Notes: generated by a model from the letters alone, not told the origin. Shown: positions 33,471-43,652, counted from the first letter of the stretch. The stretch: DNA of 64,000 nucleotides from Streptomyces canus (GCF_030815415.1 NZ_JAUSWW010000001.1:5518001-5582000), one strand, 5' to 3'. Translations and numbers: made by a program.

Positions 33471-35093
33471 ATGAGTGTGGACACCAGAACACCCCGCACA
33501 CCCACGGGGGACCGCTCGTCGGGATTCGATTCCGGATTCGACGACGCTCCCGCGCTGAGCATGGTGAAGGTGCCGAGCGATCCGGCGCAGGTCATCGTCA
33601 ATCACGCCAGCTTCCGCGTGCAGTTGGGCGCGTCGACGAGACGTGCCGCCCAATCCCCGCGGATCGCCCGGCACTTGAGCGCCGCCGAGGACACCGCCCG
33701 GATGCCCGCCGTGGGAACCACGGCCACCGGTGCGGCCCGCCGCCGCCCCGTCGTCTGGAGCGGCAAGTCCGCCCCCGACGACACCGGCGCCCACCGCCTG
33801 CTCCAGGCCGTGCGCGGCGGCGGCGTCCGCCCGGTCGACGAGCCCTCCGCCGGCGCCGGAGCCACTCAGGTCATCCCCCGAATCGACGTCTACGACGACG
33901 AGTTGACCCAGACCGTCGAGACCCCCGTCGTCGGCGCCCAGCGCACCTACGACGGCGACGAACCCCGTCTCCTGCCCGACATGCGGACCGTCGGCAGCGC
34001 CTACGACGAGGAACTCGGCTCCGGCGACGAGGAGTTCGAGGACACGGCGCGATCCGGTGACACCGGCACGTCCCGGCGCCCCGGCGTCGACCCCGCGCGG
34101 CACGCCTACTACCCGGGCCGCCGCATGAACCTGGGCGTCGTCCTCCTCCCGCTGCGCATCTTCCTCGGCTTCATCTCCATCTACGCCGGCATGGGCAAGC
34201 TCTGCGACCCCGTCTACTTCGACGGCGGCAAGCGCGGCTCCATGGTCAAGTGGCTCAACACCCTGCACCCCTGGGAAGTCGCCGAACCACTGCGCCAGTT
34301 CGCCCTCCAGCACCCCGTCGGCTCCGGCCTGGTCATCGCCTTCCTCCAGGTCATCGTGGGCGTCCTCACGATCCTGGGCTGCTGGCAGCGCGTCGGCGCC
34401 GCCTTGGGCGCCCTGCTCTCCGCCGCGCTCCTGCTCACCGTCAGCTGGAAGAGCGTCCCCGCCTACGACGCGCCCGACATCATCTACCTCGCCGCCTGGT
34501 CCCCGCTGATCATCGCCGGCGCCCCCGTCTACTCCATCGACGGACGCCTCGCCGGCGGCGCCTGGCGCCGCCTCGGACCCCGCTCCGACCTCTGGGAACT
34601 GCGCCGCTACGTCCTGCGCCGAGGCGCCCTCGTCACGGCCGTCGTCATCGGGCTCACCCTGCTGATCGGCTCGATGCTCGGCGGCGCCGTCCGCGACGCC
34701 GACCGCATCATCGTCCCCGGCCCCGGCGACGCCCCGCGCAACGAACTCCCCGGCTCCCCGCTCCCGCAGGAACCCGGCAAGCGCAAGAAGACCCCGTCCG
34801 CCTCCACCTCGCCCACCCAGGGCGCCACGGCGGGCACGGCCACCCCCTCCGGCGCCGCCACCACCCCGGGCGCCACCAAGGACACCAGCACCACCACCGG
34901 CGCCCCCAGCCAGACCCAGGGCACCGGCCAGGCCCCGCCCCAGCAGTCCTCCCCGACCGGAGGCGCCCCCAGCAGCAGCTCGGGACCGACCGGCGGCACC
35001 GGCTCCACGGGCGGCACCGGCGGTACGACAGGCGGCTCGGACACCGGAGGCTCCTCCGGCGAACCGGGCCTGGTAGGCGGCCTGTTGGGGTAG
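33471..35093 (+). CDS. DoxX-family membrane protein with long acidic N-terminus
   Basis: A 540-residue protein. Residues 1-215 are hydrophilic and partly disordered. About 220-340 is a four-helix DoxX-like domain: VVLLPLRIFLGFISIYAGMG, then LVIAFLQVIVGVLTILGCWQ, ALLSAALLLTVSWKSVPAYD and YLAAWSPLIIAGAPVYSIDG. A further membrane helix (VTAVVIGLTLLIGSMLGGA) is followed by a 150-residue Pro/Thr/Ser/Gly-rich tail, probably extracellular. DoxX proteins are linked to quinone or thiol redox at membranes. ATG 33471; no clear Shine-Dalgarno. A TGTCCGGACA palindrome lies 50-60 bp upstream. Confidence 0.82.
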   Translation: MSVDTRTPRTPTGDRSSGFDSGFDDAPALSMVKVPSDPAQVIVNHASFRVQLGASTRRAAQSPRIARHLSAAEDTARMPAVGTTATGAARRRPVVWSGKSAPDDTGAHRLLQAVRGGGVRPVDEPSAGAGATQVIPRIDVYDDELTQTVETPVVGAQRTYDGDEPRLLPDMRTVGSAYDEELGSGDEEFEDTARSGDTGTSRRPGVDPARHAYYPGRRMNLGVVLLPLRIFLGFISIYAGMGKLCDPVYFDGGKRGSMVKWLNTLHPWEVAEPLRQFALQHPVGSGLVIAFLQVIVGVLTILGCWQRVGAALGALLSAALLLTVSWKSVPAYDAPDIIYLAAWSPLIIAGAPVYSIDGRLAGGAWRRLGPRSDLWELRRYVLRRGALVTAVVIGLTLLIGSMLGGAVRDADRIIVPGPGDAPRNELPGSPLPQEPGKRKKTPSASTSPTQGATAGTATPSGAATTPGATKDTSTTTGAPSQTQGTGQAPPQQSSPTGGAPSSSSGPTGGTGSTGGTGGTTGGSDTGGSSGEPGLVGGLLG

Positions 35094-35149
35094 CTGAGCC
35101 GGTGGGAGGCATTCTGGGACAGCAGCCCACCGGCTGACCCGAAGACGCG

Positions 35150-35179
35150 AAGGGCCCGGCACCTGAGTGCCGGGCCCTT
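35150..35179. terminator. Bidirectional terminator
   Basis: AAGGGCCCGGCAC (35150-35162) and GTGCCGGGCCCTT (35167-35179) form a perfect 13-bp stem with a CTGA loop between the convergent DoxX-like and nucleotidyltransferase genes. Confidence 0.8.
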
Positions 35180-35193
35180 CTGCGACGTGACGC

Positions 35194-35925
35194 TCAGCGC
35201 CCGAGCGCCGCCAACTCCTTCGCCGCCTCGGTCAGATCCTTCGCGGTGTCGATGGCCCGCCAGTACGCCCCCTGCGGAATCGGATACCCGGCGAGCCGCA
35301 GCTCCCGCGCCAGATGCGGGAACGTGGTCCGCTCGTGGTCCCCCCGCTCGGGCAGCATCGAGGCGAACTCCGGGGAGAAGACGTACACACCCGCATTGAT
35401 CTCGTACGTCGTCGGCGGGGACTCGATGAAGTCCGTGATGTGCCCGAACCCGTCGGTCTGCACGGCCCCCCACGGAATCCGCGGCCGCGCCAGCGCCAGC
35501 GTCGCCACCGCGTCGCGCTCGGCGTGGAAGTCCGCCATCTCGCGCAGCGAGAACCTGGTCCAGATGTCGCCGTTCGTGGCGTACCAGGGCTGGTCCGGGT
35601 GCGGAAGACGCGCCGCCGCGTACTTGAGGCCACCACCGCGGCCCAGCGGCTCCGTCTCGACGACCGTCGTCACGTTCACCGGCAGATCGGCCGAGTCCAG
35701 CCACGTCTGCAGGACGTCGGCGAGATGGCCACAGCTGACCACCACGTCCGTCACGCCCTCCTCGGCGAGCCAGACAAGCTGATGGCCGATGATCGGAGTC
35801 CCCGTCCCGGGGATCTCGACCATCGGCTTGGGCCGGTCGTCGGTGTACGGGCGCAGCCGCGAGCCCTGGCCACCTGCCAGGACGACGGCTTGAACGGGGC
35901 GGGACGCGGCGTTCGGATCGGTCAT
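35194..35925 (-). CDS. NDP-sugar nucleotidyltransferase
   Basis: A 243-residue GT-A nucleotidyltransferase. The N-terminal motif VVLAGGQGSRLRPYTDDRPK binds NTP; WYATNGDIWTRF carries the metal aspartate; TYEINAGVYVFSPEF and GAYWRAIDTAKDLTEA complete the sugar site. It resembles RfbA/HddC/ManC-like pyrophosphorylases, without the hexapeptide-repeat C-terminus. Sugar substrate not deducible; mannose-1-P or glucose-1-P likely. ATG 35925. Confidence 0.85.
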   Translation of the reverse strand: MTDPNAASRPVQAVVLAGGQGSRLRPYTDDRPKPMVEIPGTGTPIIGHQLVWLAEEGVTDVVVSCGHLADVLQTWLDSADLPVNVTTVVETEPLGRGGGLKYAAARLPHPDQPWYATNGDIWTRFSLREMADFHAERDAVATLALARPRIPWGAVQTDGFGHITDFIESPPTTYEINAGVYVFSPEFASMLPERGDHERTTFPHLARELRLAGYPIPQGAYWRAIDTAKDLTEAAKELAALGR

Positions 35926-36041
35926 GACCGAACTGTACGTGGCGTCCCGCGCGCGGATTCTGCCGGTAACCGTTCCTTATTCAGACGTAACTTTCTACAA
36001 GCGGAATGGAGGCCTCCCCCGATCGTGAGGAGGCCATGGCC

Positions 36042-36497
36042 TCAGCTGTGCGCCGCCGCCACACCCGTCGCGAAGGAGGTGTCGCAGACGGGCCGGGCGT
36101 ACGACTGCGCACGCGTCGGGCCGTACACCCGCACTGCCGCACGGCCCAGCGCGCGGGCGATCGACACACAGTGCCTGGCGAGCGACGGGTGCCCGTTCAC
36201 GGCCTCCTGGAGGTGGGTGAGGGCGACGCCCGGGTTCTCCTCCTGGAGCTCGGTCAGGAGCTTGTCGCGCAGGACCTCCTGCGGGGCACGCGCCCTGGCC
36301 TTCGAGGAGGCGCCGGCCGCCGAGACGTCGGAGGCGGTGAGCACGGAGCCCGAGGGATCCCCCGACCAGTCGACTCGGGTGACCGCGAGGGTCCCGGAGA
36401 GGACCAGGACGACTGGCAGGACAAGGGCGAGCGTGCGGCCGATACGGCGGGCGGGGCCCTGGCCGCGTCGCGTCTGTTGGTTAGTGGAGTGCTTCAC
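36042..36497 (-). CDS. Secreted or membrane-anchored hypothetical protein
   Basis: A 151-residue protein. Residues 1-21 are basic, 22-43 a signal-anchor helix (TLALVLPVVLVLSGTLAVTR). The rest (about 45-151) is an Ala-rich helical domain with two cysteines (ARHCVSIARALG, ARPVCDTSFAT) and EVLRDKLLTELQEENPGVAL. No family recognised. ATG 36497. Confidence 0.6.
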   Translation of the reverse strand: MKHSTNQQTRRGQGPARRIGRTLALVLPVVLVLSGTLAVTRVDWSGDPSGSVLTASDVSAAGASSKARARAPQEVLRDKLLTELQEENPGVALTHLQEAVNGHPSLARHCVSIARALGRAAVRVYGPTRAQSYARPVCDTSFATGVAAAHS

Positions 36498-36633
36498 GCG
36501 TGTGAGGGTAGCGCGGGGTGATGATTTGGCGACATTTAGTCACCGGTTCGGGGGATGAACTGGTGCCTCGAATTGGGTAAGGCGTTGACGCACACTGCTC
36601 GAAATGACCGGTCTGCCGGGGTATTTGTTGACA

Positions 36634-36673
36634 ACGAAGAGGGCCCCGCAGCAGGCTGCGGGGCCCTCTTCGT
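36634..36673. terminator. Strong terminator hairpin for msiK
   Basis: ACGAAGAGGGCCCCGCAGC (36634-36652) and GCTGCGGGGCCCTCTTCGT (36655-36673) are perfectly complementary over 19 bp with a 2-nt spacer, just beyond the msiK stop. Confidence 0.85.
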
Positions 36674-36712
36674 CAACCTGGGTGAAATCACCCGGGATGT
36701 ACTGCCTGTGGG

Positions 36713-37801
<1,089 letters not shown>

Positions 37802-38017
37802 GGTGATGGGCCCCCTTCTACCGGCAGGAACGTGCCGGACGATCCGTTGTAGGAAGGTGGTGGTGTAGTCCACACAGGTGAACTGGGAGGGACGGTACCT
37901 GGCGTTCACCCGATCTGTCAGTAGTCGAGGGCATGTGAACTTCGCCGAAATTTTCGACAGGGTGCCACCGGGACCTGGGTACACTGCACGGGCGCGTACC
38001 GCGGCGGACGTACGCAT

Positions 38018-38094
38018 GCCTCCTTAGCTCAGATGGCCAGAGCAACGCACTTGTAATGCGTAGGTCGTCGGTTCGAATCCGACAGGGGGCTCCA
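38018..38094 (+). tRNA. tRNA-Thr (TGT anticodon)
   Basis: Acceptor GCCTCCT pairs with AGGGGGC (one T-G pair). D-loop TAGCTCAGATGGCCAGAGCA, anticodon stem ACGCA/TGCGT with loop CTTGTAA (anticodon TGT), variable AGGTC, T-arm GTCGG TTCGAAT CCGAC. Discriminator T and encoded CCA at 38092-38094. Confidence 0.95.
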
Positions 38095-38096
38095 CG

Positions 38097-38134
38097 AAAT
38101 CCCAGGTCATACCCAATCTGACCTGGGATTTTTC
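38097..38134 (+). terminator. tRNA-Thr terminator
   Basis: AAATCCCAGGTCA (38097-38109) and TGACCTGGGATTT (38119-38131) form a 13-bp stem followed by T residues; a classical rho-independent terminator, uncommon in this GC-rich genome. Confidence 0.88.
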
Positions 38135-38612
38135 ATGCCCGGCCGCCCAGCGCCCCCAGCGCTTCGTCGGTCAGCCGGTACACCGTCCACTCGTCCTGCG
38201 GACGCGCCCCCAGGGCCTCGTAGAACGCGATCGACGGTGTGTTCCAGTCCAGGACCGACCACTCCAGGCGCTCGTACCCCCGCTCCACGCAGATCCGGGC
38301 GAGTTCGGTGAGCAGGGCCTTGCCGTGGCCGGCGCCTCGGGCTTCCGGGCGTACGTAGAGGTCCTCCAGGTAGATCCCGTGGACGCCGCGCCAGGTGGAG
38401 AAGTTGAGGAACCACAGGGCGTAGCCGACGGCTTCTCCGGTCGTGTCGTCCTCGGCGATGTGCGCGTAGGCCGCCGGGCGCTCGCCGAACAGGGCTTCGT
38501 GGAGTTGTTCCGGGGTCGCGTTCGCCTCGTCCGGGGCCTTTTCGTAGTCGGCGAGCTCGCGGATCAGGGCGTGGACGGCGGGGATGTCGGCGGGGGTGGC
38601 GGTGCGGATCAT
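38133..38612 (-). CDS. GNAT-family N-acetyltransferase
   Basis: A 159-residue GNAT enzyme of the spermidine/diamine acetyltransferase-like type. Motif A is IYLEDLYVRPEARGAGHGKA (acetyl-CoA loop R-x-x-G-x-G/A), followed by CVERGYERLEWSVLDWNTPS and IAFYEALGARPQDEW. ATG 38612 overlaps the stop of the upstream kinase fragment (ATGA), so it was translationally coupled to it. Substrate unknown; amine or aminoglycoside possible. Confidence 0.85.
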   Translation of the reverse strand: MIRTATPADIPAVHALIRELADYEKAPDEANATPEQLHEALFGERPAAYAHIAEDDTTGEAVGYALWFLNFSTWRGVHGIYLEDLYVRPEARGAGHGKALLTELARICVERGYERLEWSVLDWNTPSIAFYEALGARPQDEWTVYRLTDEALGALGGRA

Positions 38613-38850
38613 GAGGGGTGGTGGCCTTTCAGGCGGCGGGCGATATCCAATTGTTCCGGCTCGAGTGGGCGCCCGTCCTCGATCTCCCAGAGGCAGTTCT
38701 GGAGGACGCGGCCCAGGGTCCAGGCACGCGCGCGTGGGCGGTCGAGGCCGAGGACGTCGGTCATGGCGTCGAAGCGCCAGTGCACTTCGTCGGGGTCGAA
38801 GCGGTTGTCGATGGCGGGGAGGAGGTCGAAGCCGGGGTCGCCAGCGAGGG
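38609..38850 (-). pseudogene. Fragment of an APH(6)-type aminoglycoside phosphotransferase
   Basis: Only about 80 residues of C-terminal sequence remain: AGDPGFDLLPAIDNRFDPDE, then AMTDVLGLDRPRARAWTLGR and VLQNCLWEIEDG. I recognise this as the end of APH(6)/streptomycin-6-kinase-like proteins. The ATP-binding and catalytic parts (over 200 residues) are missing upstream, where the sequence turns into a low-quality frame and then the promoter region of the secreted protein. It ends in an ATGA overlap with the GNAT gene, so an operon has been cut. Confidence 0.65.
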
Positions 38851-39053
38851 GTGCGGGGGATGTACGCGACGTATCGGGCGGCTGACCGGCGGGAGGCGGG
38901 GGCGCACAGTGCGGAGTCGTCGCGGCTGGCGCGGGTCGCGGACCGGATTGCCGGGCGTCACTAGGGTTTCGGCCGTCCCTGGAAACTCGTGAGTGCGCTG
39001 TCACACCCCTGTGCGACCATCGCCTCAACGACCGATGTTCCAGGGGGGATTCT

Positions 39054-42000
39054 GTGTCCGACGACGTTTCCTGTCCGCCTGCGAGACGGATGGGACGAAG
39101 GCGTGCGGCCGTGTTCGCCGTCGTCGTCTCGCTGTGTGCGTCACTGCTGTCCCTGGCGGGTGCGGGGCCGGCCGTCGCCGACGAGGCGGAGTGTGCGCCG
39201 CTCGCGCTCGCGGCCTTCGGTGATCCGGGGGACGCGATCGGCAAGGCGACCGTCGCGCCCGATTCGAGCGCCTGCTATACCGTCACCGTCGAGACGCCCG
39301 GCCTTTATCTGGTGCCGGCGATGGACGCCAACGGCAACACGATGGCCAGGCAGTTGTTCGCCGCCGACGGCGGTCAGGTGGACTGCTCCGGCGACGGGTA
39401 CGCGACGAGGGACATGTGCGCGGTGCCCGCGGCCGGCACCTACACGTTGAAGGTCCTCAACACCGGCTGGGAGGACGAGACCGCCTCCGTGACGTTCGTG
39501 CCGCTCGGCTCGGACAAGGGGTGCGCGCTCGCTGTCGGCACCGACTGGGACCAGCCGGATGTCACCCGTACGACAGTGAGCCAGGTGGAGGTCGACTGCC
39601 AGCCTTTCGAAGGCGAGCGCGGCGACCGGGTCCGGCTCACCTACGGGTCGAAGGTGTACGGCGACTCCCGTGCCTGGATCACCGACGCGACCGGTGCCCG
39701 GGTCTGCGAGCAGTTCCCGGAGGACGGCGAGGACAGCTGTGTCCTGCCCGGCGACGGCCCTTACCGGGTGATCTCGACCGTCTCGCGCTCGGAGAACGGC
39801 TTCCCCGCCGAGTTCGCCGTCAAGGTGCGTCGGCTCAGCGACCCGCAGGGCTGTACCGCCACTCCGGTCCGCCCGTACGGCGCGCTGGAGCGGCAGGACT
39901 TCACCGCCAACCCGTGCTTCACCTTCACCGCCGCTTCCGCGGGCTCGTACACCGTGCACTCGGTGAGCGAGGACCGGGAGGTCGAGGTGGCGCGGGTGTA
40001 CGACGCGGCCGGGCTGAGCGTGTGCCGGTACGGTGCCGATCCGTGCCGGATCAAGGCGCCGGGTACGTACACGGCCGTTCTCGACGGCACGTACCCCTTC
40101 CGTGACACGCGGGCCGGCCTGGTCGTCCTCGACCGCGCGGCCGACGACGGGTGCGTGGCGACCGGGACCGGTCTGTACACGGGTGAGTTGACTTCGGTCG
40201 GGGAGTACGACTGCCTTGCGCTGTCCGTTCCGCGGGGGGCCCGGATCGCCGCGCTCACCTCGCTCTCCTCTGCCGGGCTGACTCCCGAGGTGGAGGTCCT
40301 GGACCGCACGGGCACCGCGCAGTGCGATGAGGGTGAGCTCCGTGGCGGCGACTGCGCGCTCACGGGTGAGGCTCCTTACCGGGCCCTGGTGCACACCGAG
40401 GACGGCGGTGACTCGGCGACGGGTGCCTACGCGGTGGCCTTTCACCGGACCGACGTCGCCGAGGGCTGCCCCGTGCTGTCCGCCGGGAGTTTCGGCGCGG
40501 GCGGCGCGAAGGCCACGCTGACCACCGGCGGCGGCGTCTTCTCGCACTGCTTGGCCATCCCGGCGGCCGCGCACACCGACGCCGAGGTGTTCCAGCTGAT
40601 CGCCACTTCCGGGACGGCCTCCGCGGCGTTCTCGGTGCTGGACTCCGACGGCAAGCGGGTCTGTGAGCGCTATGCCACGACCAACGGCTGGGTCATCTGC
40701 TCCCTGACGCCGGGCAAGGACCACACCGTGCTGGTCAACGGCCGGGACGAGACGGCCACCTACAGTCTGACCCGGCGGGACGTCACGGCGAGCGCTTCCT
40801 CGGCGGGCTGTACCAAGACCGCGGCGGCCAAGGTCGGCGGGCCCTCGGTGAAGAGTGGGTACGACGGTCCTGGCACGCTGAACTGCCATCAGGTGACCAC
40901 CGCCGCGGCCGGCGATGTCGTGCACGTCAATGTGCGGGACGCCCTCGGGACCGCCAACAGCGCGGTCATCGCCGACAACGGCCGGGTGGAGTGCTCCTTC
41001 CGTAACTCCTCTTGTGCGGTCACCGGGTCCACCACGCATCAGGTCCTCGTGCAGACGCCGGTCACGCTGAAGGCGGCGCCCGAGTACCGCCTGGACGCTC
41101 TGCGGATCGCGACCGCCGACGGTCCGGCGCCGGAGTGCGTGAAGGTGCCGTCCGTGGCCTACGGATACGGGCCGATCACCGGCACCTTGGACGAGTCGCA
41201 CACCGCGGTGTGCGCGGCGCTGCCGACCGCCGGGTTCGACCGCTTCGAGACGGACATCAAGGACACAGCCGGTGCCGCCACCACGGCGGTGCCGGCGCTG
41301 TACAACACGTCGACCTGGGCCAACGGCTGCACGCACTACATCCCGGAGGGTTACGACTGCGACGCGTTGGGCTCCTCCTCGCAGAGCACGCCGACGGTGT
41401 TCGTCCTGGGCTTGCCCGAGAAGGCGTCCAGCACTGCCTACAGCGCCGAGCTCACCTGTACGTCGGTGTGTGGCACGGAGAAGACGGCCGTCACCGCGGT
41501 CAGCCCCGACACCGGTGTGACCGGCGGTAAGGTGAAGCTGACGGTCACCGGCACCGTGCTCGGCCCCGACGTCGTCGTCCGGCTCAGCCTGGCCGGCAAG
41601 ACGATCACGGCGGCGGCGGATTCGGTCTCCGCGGACAACCGGACGGTGACCGCGCCGCTCGACCTGACCGGCGCGGCCACCGGTACCTGGAACGTCAGCG
41701 TGATCACGCGTGGCTGGGAGTTCCCGCGCGGCACCTTCACCGTGGCTGCCCGGCCCGAGCTGCAGAACACGGCCGCCCCCAAGGTGACGGGCACGGCCAA
41801 GGTCGGGGCCAAGGTCGCGGCGTCGCCGGGGAGTTGGTCGGCGGCCGCGTCCTCGTACACGTACCAGTGGAAGGCGGACGGTACGCCGGTCTCGGGGGCG
41901 ACGGGGAAGTCGTTCACTCTGCTTGCCTCGATGGTCGGCAAGAAGCTGACCGTGACCGTCACCGCGGTCAAGGAGGGCTGGCAGAGCGGGACGGCGACTT

Positions 42001-42302
42001 CGGCCGCGGTGACCGTGGCCAAGGGGGACGCGCCCAACGCGAGCAAGGTGCCGGTGATCAGCGGGACGGCGAAGGTCGGGAAGACCCTGAAGGCGTCGAA
42101 GGGGACGTGGAGTCCGGCGCCGACCTCGTTCGCGTACCAGTGGTACGCGAACGGGAAGGTGATCACCGGGGCCACCAAGTCCTCGCTGGTGCTGAAGTCG
42201 GCGCAGAAGGGCAAGAAGATCACCGTGAAGGTGATCGCGCACCGTACCGGTCACAAGGACGGGTCGGCGGTGAGCAAGGCGACCAAGGCGGTCGTGAAGT
42301 GA
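39054..42302 (+). CDS. Large secreted Cys-rich repeat protein with Ig-like C-terminus
   Basis: A 1082-residue exported protein. The signal peptide (about 1-44) has a hydrophobic VFAVVVSLCASLLSLAG and ends AVADEAE. Residues about 45-820 contain several modules of 90-110 residues, each with spaced cysteines and a strand pattern such as ARVCEQFPEDGEDSCVLPGD followed by GPYRVIS. About 822-905 is an IPT/TIG-like Ig domain (AVSPDTGVTGGKVKLTVTG). About 908-1082 has two homologous Ig-like modules (TGTAKVGAKVAASPGSWSAA and SGTAKVGKTLKASKGTWSPA). No catalytic motif. Probably surface or matrix protein. GTG 39054. Confidence 0.8.
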   Translation: MSDDVSCPPARRMGRRRAAVFAVVVSLCASLLSLAGAGPAVADEAECAPLALAAFGDPGDAIGKATVAPDSSACYTVTVETPGLYLVPAMDANGNTMARQLFAADGGQVDCSGDGYATRDMCAVPAAGTYTLKVLNTGWEDETASVTFVPLGSDKGCALAVGTDWDQPDVTRTTVSQVEVDCQPFEGERGDRVRLTYGSKVYGDSRAWITDATGARVCEQFPEDGEDSCVLPGDGPYRVISTVSRSENGFPAEFAVKVRRLSDPQGCTATPVRPYGALERQDFTANPCFTFTAASAGSYTVHSVSEDREVEVARVYDAAGLSVCRYGADPCRIKAPGTYTAVLDGTYPFRDTRAGLVVLDRAADDGCVATGTGLYTGELTSVGEYDCLALSVPRGARIAALTSLSSAGLTPEVEVLDRTGTAQCDEGELRGGDCALTGEAPYRALVHTEDGGDSATGAYAVAFHRTDVAEGCPVLSAGSFGAGGAKATLTTGGGVFSHCLAIPAAAHTDAEVFQLIATSGTASAAFSVLDSDGKRVCERYATTNGWVICSLTPGKDHTVLVNGRDETATYSLTRRDVTASASSAGCTKTAAAKVGGPSVKSGYDGPGTLNCHQVTTAAAGDVVHVNVRDALGTANSAVIADNGRVECSFRNSSCAVTGSTTHQVLVQTPVTLKAAPEYRLDALRIATADGPAPECVKVPSVAYGYGPITGTLDESHTAVCAALPTAGFDRFETDIKDTAGAATTAVPALYNTSTWANGCTHYIPEGYDCDALGSSSQSTPTVFVLGLPEKASSTAYSAELTCTSVCGTEKTAVTAVSPDTGVTGGKVKLTVTGTVLGPDVVVRLSLAGKTITAAADSVSADNRTVTAPLDLTGAATGTWNVSVITRGWEFPRGTFTVAARPELQNTAAPKVTGTAKVGAKVAASPGSWSAAASSYTYQWKADGTPVSGATGKSFTLLASMVGKKLTVTVTAVKEGWQSGTATSAAVTVAKGDAPNASKVPVISGTAKVGKTLKASKGTWSPAPTSFAYQWYANGKVITGATKSSLVLKSAQKGKKITVKVIAHRTGHKDGSAVSKATKAVVK

Positions 42303-42381
42303 GCCGTTGAGGCGGGCGGAGGGGGCGGCCGGACGGTCGCCCCCTCTGCGTGACCGGGAGGAGTCCGCCGAAGCGGGTGTG

Positions 42382-43362
42382 TCAGGGCAGGAGAACGACC
42401 TTTCCGGTGGTGCCGCGTGTTTCCAGTGCCCGGTGTGCGGCGGCTGCCTCGCTGAGGGGGAAGCGGTGGATCGCGGGGGTGAGGCGGCCTGCGGCGGCTT
42501 CGCTGAGGGCGCGTAGTTCGAGGGTGCGGACGGGGTTGGGTCCGCCGGCCTTCTGCATCATCGCGGGGCCCAGGACCTGCTCGGACACGCCGTCGATCAG
42601 GTAGGGCCCGCCGTCGTGGATGCCTTCTGCGGACCAGCCGAAGACGATGTGCCGGCCGCCGGGGCCGAGGAGTTCGGTGCTGTGGCGGGCGATCTCGCCC
42701 CCGACGCCGTCGAAGACGACGGTGGCGGGCCTGCCGCCGAGGAAGGCGCGGACCTTGTCGGGCCAGGCGGGGTCCTTGTAGTCGACGGCGAGGTCGGCGC
42801 CGTTCTCCGCGACGCGGGCCGCTTTCCGCGGGCCGCCGGCCAGGCCGACGACGGTGGCGCCGGCGTTCTTGGCGTACTGCACGAGGAGGGTGCCGATGCC
42901 GCCGGCGGCGGCCGGGATCACGGCGACCGAGTCGGGGCCGAGGTCGGCGAACTGGAGGATCCCCATCGTCGTACGGCCTGTTCCGATCATGGCGACGGCC
43001 TCGGCGGCGTCGAGGTTCGCCGGGATCTCGTGGACGCGGTCGACGTCGGTGACGGCGAGTTCGGCGTAGCCGCCGGGGGCGAAGCCGAGGTGGGCGACGA
43101 CGTGCTTGCCGAGCCAGAGGGCGGCGACGCCGTCGCCGAGGGACTCGATGACGCCGGCGACCTCACGGCCGGGGATGGTGGGCAGTTGCGTCGGTGCGGG
43201 CAGGGGGCCCTGTGCGCCCTCGCGGAGTGCGGTGTCCAGGAGGTGGACGCCGGCCGCCTCCACGGCGATACGGACCTGGCCGGGGCCGGGGAGAGGGGCC
43301 TCGACCTCCTCGTAAGTGAGGTTCTCGGCCGGGCCGAAGGCGTGCAGTCGGATGGCGTGCAT
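42382..43362 (-). CDS. NADPH:quinone oxidoreductase-like dehydrogenase (SoxR regulon)
   Basis: A 326-residue medium-chain dehydrogenase of the zinc-free quinone oxidoreductase type. The GroES-like part (1-120) has GREVAGVIESLGDGVAALWL; the Rossmann part has VAVIPAAAGGIGTLLVQYAK, with a non-canonical first glycine. ATG 43362. A perfect SoxR-type palindrome lies 68 bp upstream, so it is probably induced by redox-active compounds. In S. coelicolor SoxR controls a similar oxidoreductase, SCO4266 as I recall. Confidence 0.88.
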   Translation of the reverse strand: MHAIRLHAFGPAENLTYEEVEAPLPGPGQVRIAVEAAGVHLLDTALREGAQGPLPAPTQLPTIPGREVAGVIESLGDGVAALWLGKHVVAHLGFAPGGYAELAVTDVDRVHEIPANLDAAEAVAMIGTGRTTMGILQFADLGPDSVAVIPAAAGGIGTLLVQYAKNAGATVVGLAGGPRKAARVAENGADLAVDYKDPAWPDKVRAFLGGRPATVVFDGVGGEIARHSTELLGPGGRHIVFGWSAEGIHDGGPYLIDGVSEQVLGPAMMQKAGGPNPVRTLELRALSEAAAGRLTPAIHRFPLSEAAAAHRALETRGTTGKVVLLP

Positions 43363-43429
43363 GGGTGTTCCCCCTGTGGGCTGTCGGAGCCCGGGTCGTG
43401 GTGGCCCGGGCCGTCGACCTCACTCTTCA

Positions 43430-43453
43430 ACCTCAAGCATGCTTGAGGTCAAG
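43430..43453 (-). promoter_or_regulatory. SoxR box and promoter of the oxidoreductase gene
   Basis: ACCTCAAGCATGCTTGAGGT (43430-43449) is a perfect 20-bp palindrome and contains CCTCAAG-N4-CTTGAGG, the SoxR operator. On the minus strand TTGACC (43452-43447) precedes it as -35, and a weak AAGAGT follows after a 19-bp spacer, the long spacer typical of MerR-family targets. Confidence 0.82.
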
Positions 43454-43652
43454 GGTGTGCCCTCGGACAGGACACCGGGGGCGCCGACCTGGTCGCCGTT
43501 GCCGCGGTCGATGGCGGGGCGGCCGCGCCAGCCGTCGAAGCGGAGGTCGAGCAGTTGCGCATCGGGCGCCCTGTTCTCTGACGGCGGGGGAGTCTTCGCA
43601 GGTCAGGGTGTTCGCCCGGGGTGTTGTCAGTGGTGGGGTGCAGCATGGGGGC

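Noticed and set aside
33459..35162. A 567-codon minus-strand frame over the DoxX-like gene
   Set aside because: Low-complexity Gly/Ala/Asp composition mirrors the plus-strand codon bias. The plus strand has coherent membrane helices.
38018..38134. tRNA-Thr as an att site for the neighbouring gene fragments
   Set aside because: I looked for a repeat of the tRNA 3' end in the next few kilobases and found none.
39141..42254. A 1037-codon open frame on the minus strand opposite the secreted repeat protein
   Set aside because: It is an antisense shadow of the high-GC plus-strand gene. It is Arg/Gly-rich, without domains, ribosome site or signal peptide, while the plus strand has a clear secreted protein.
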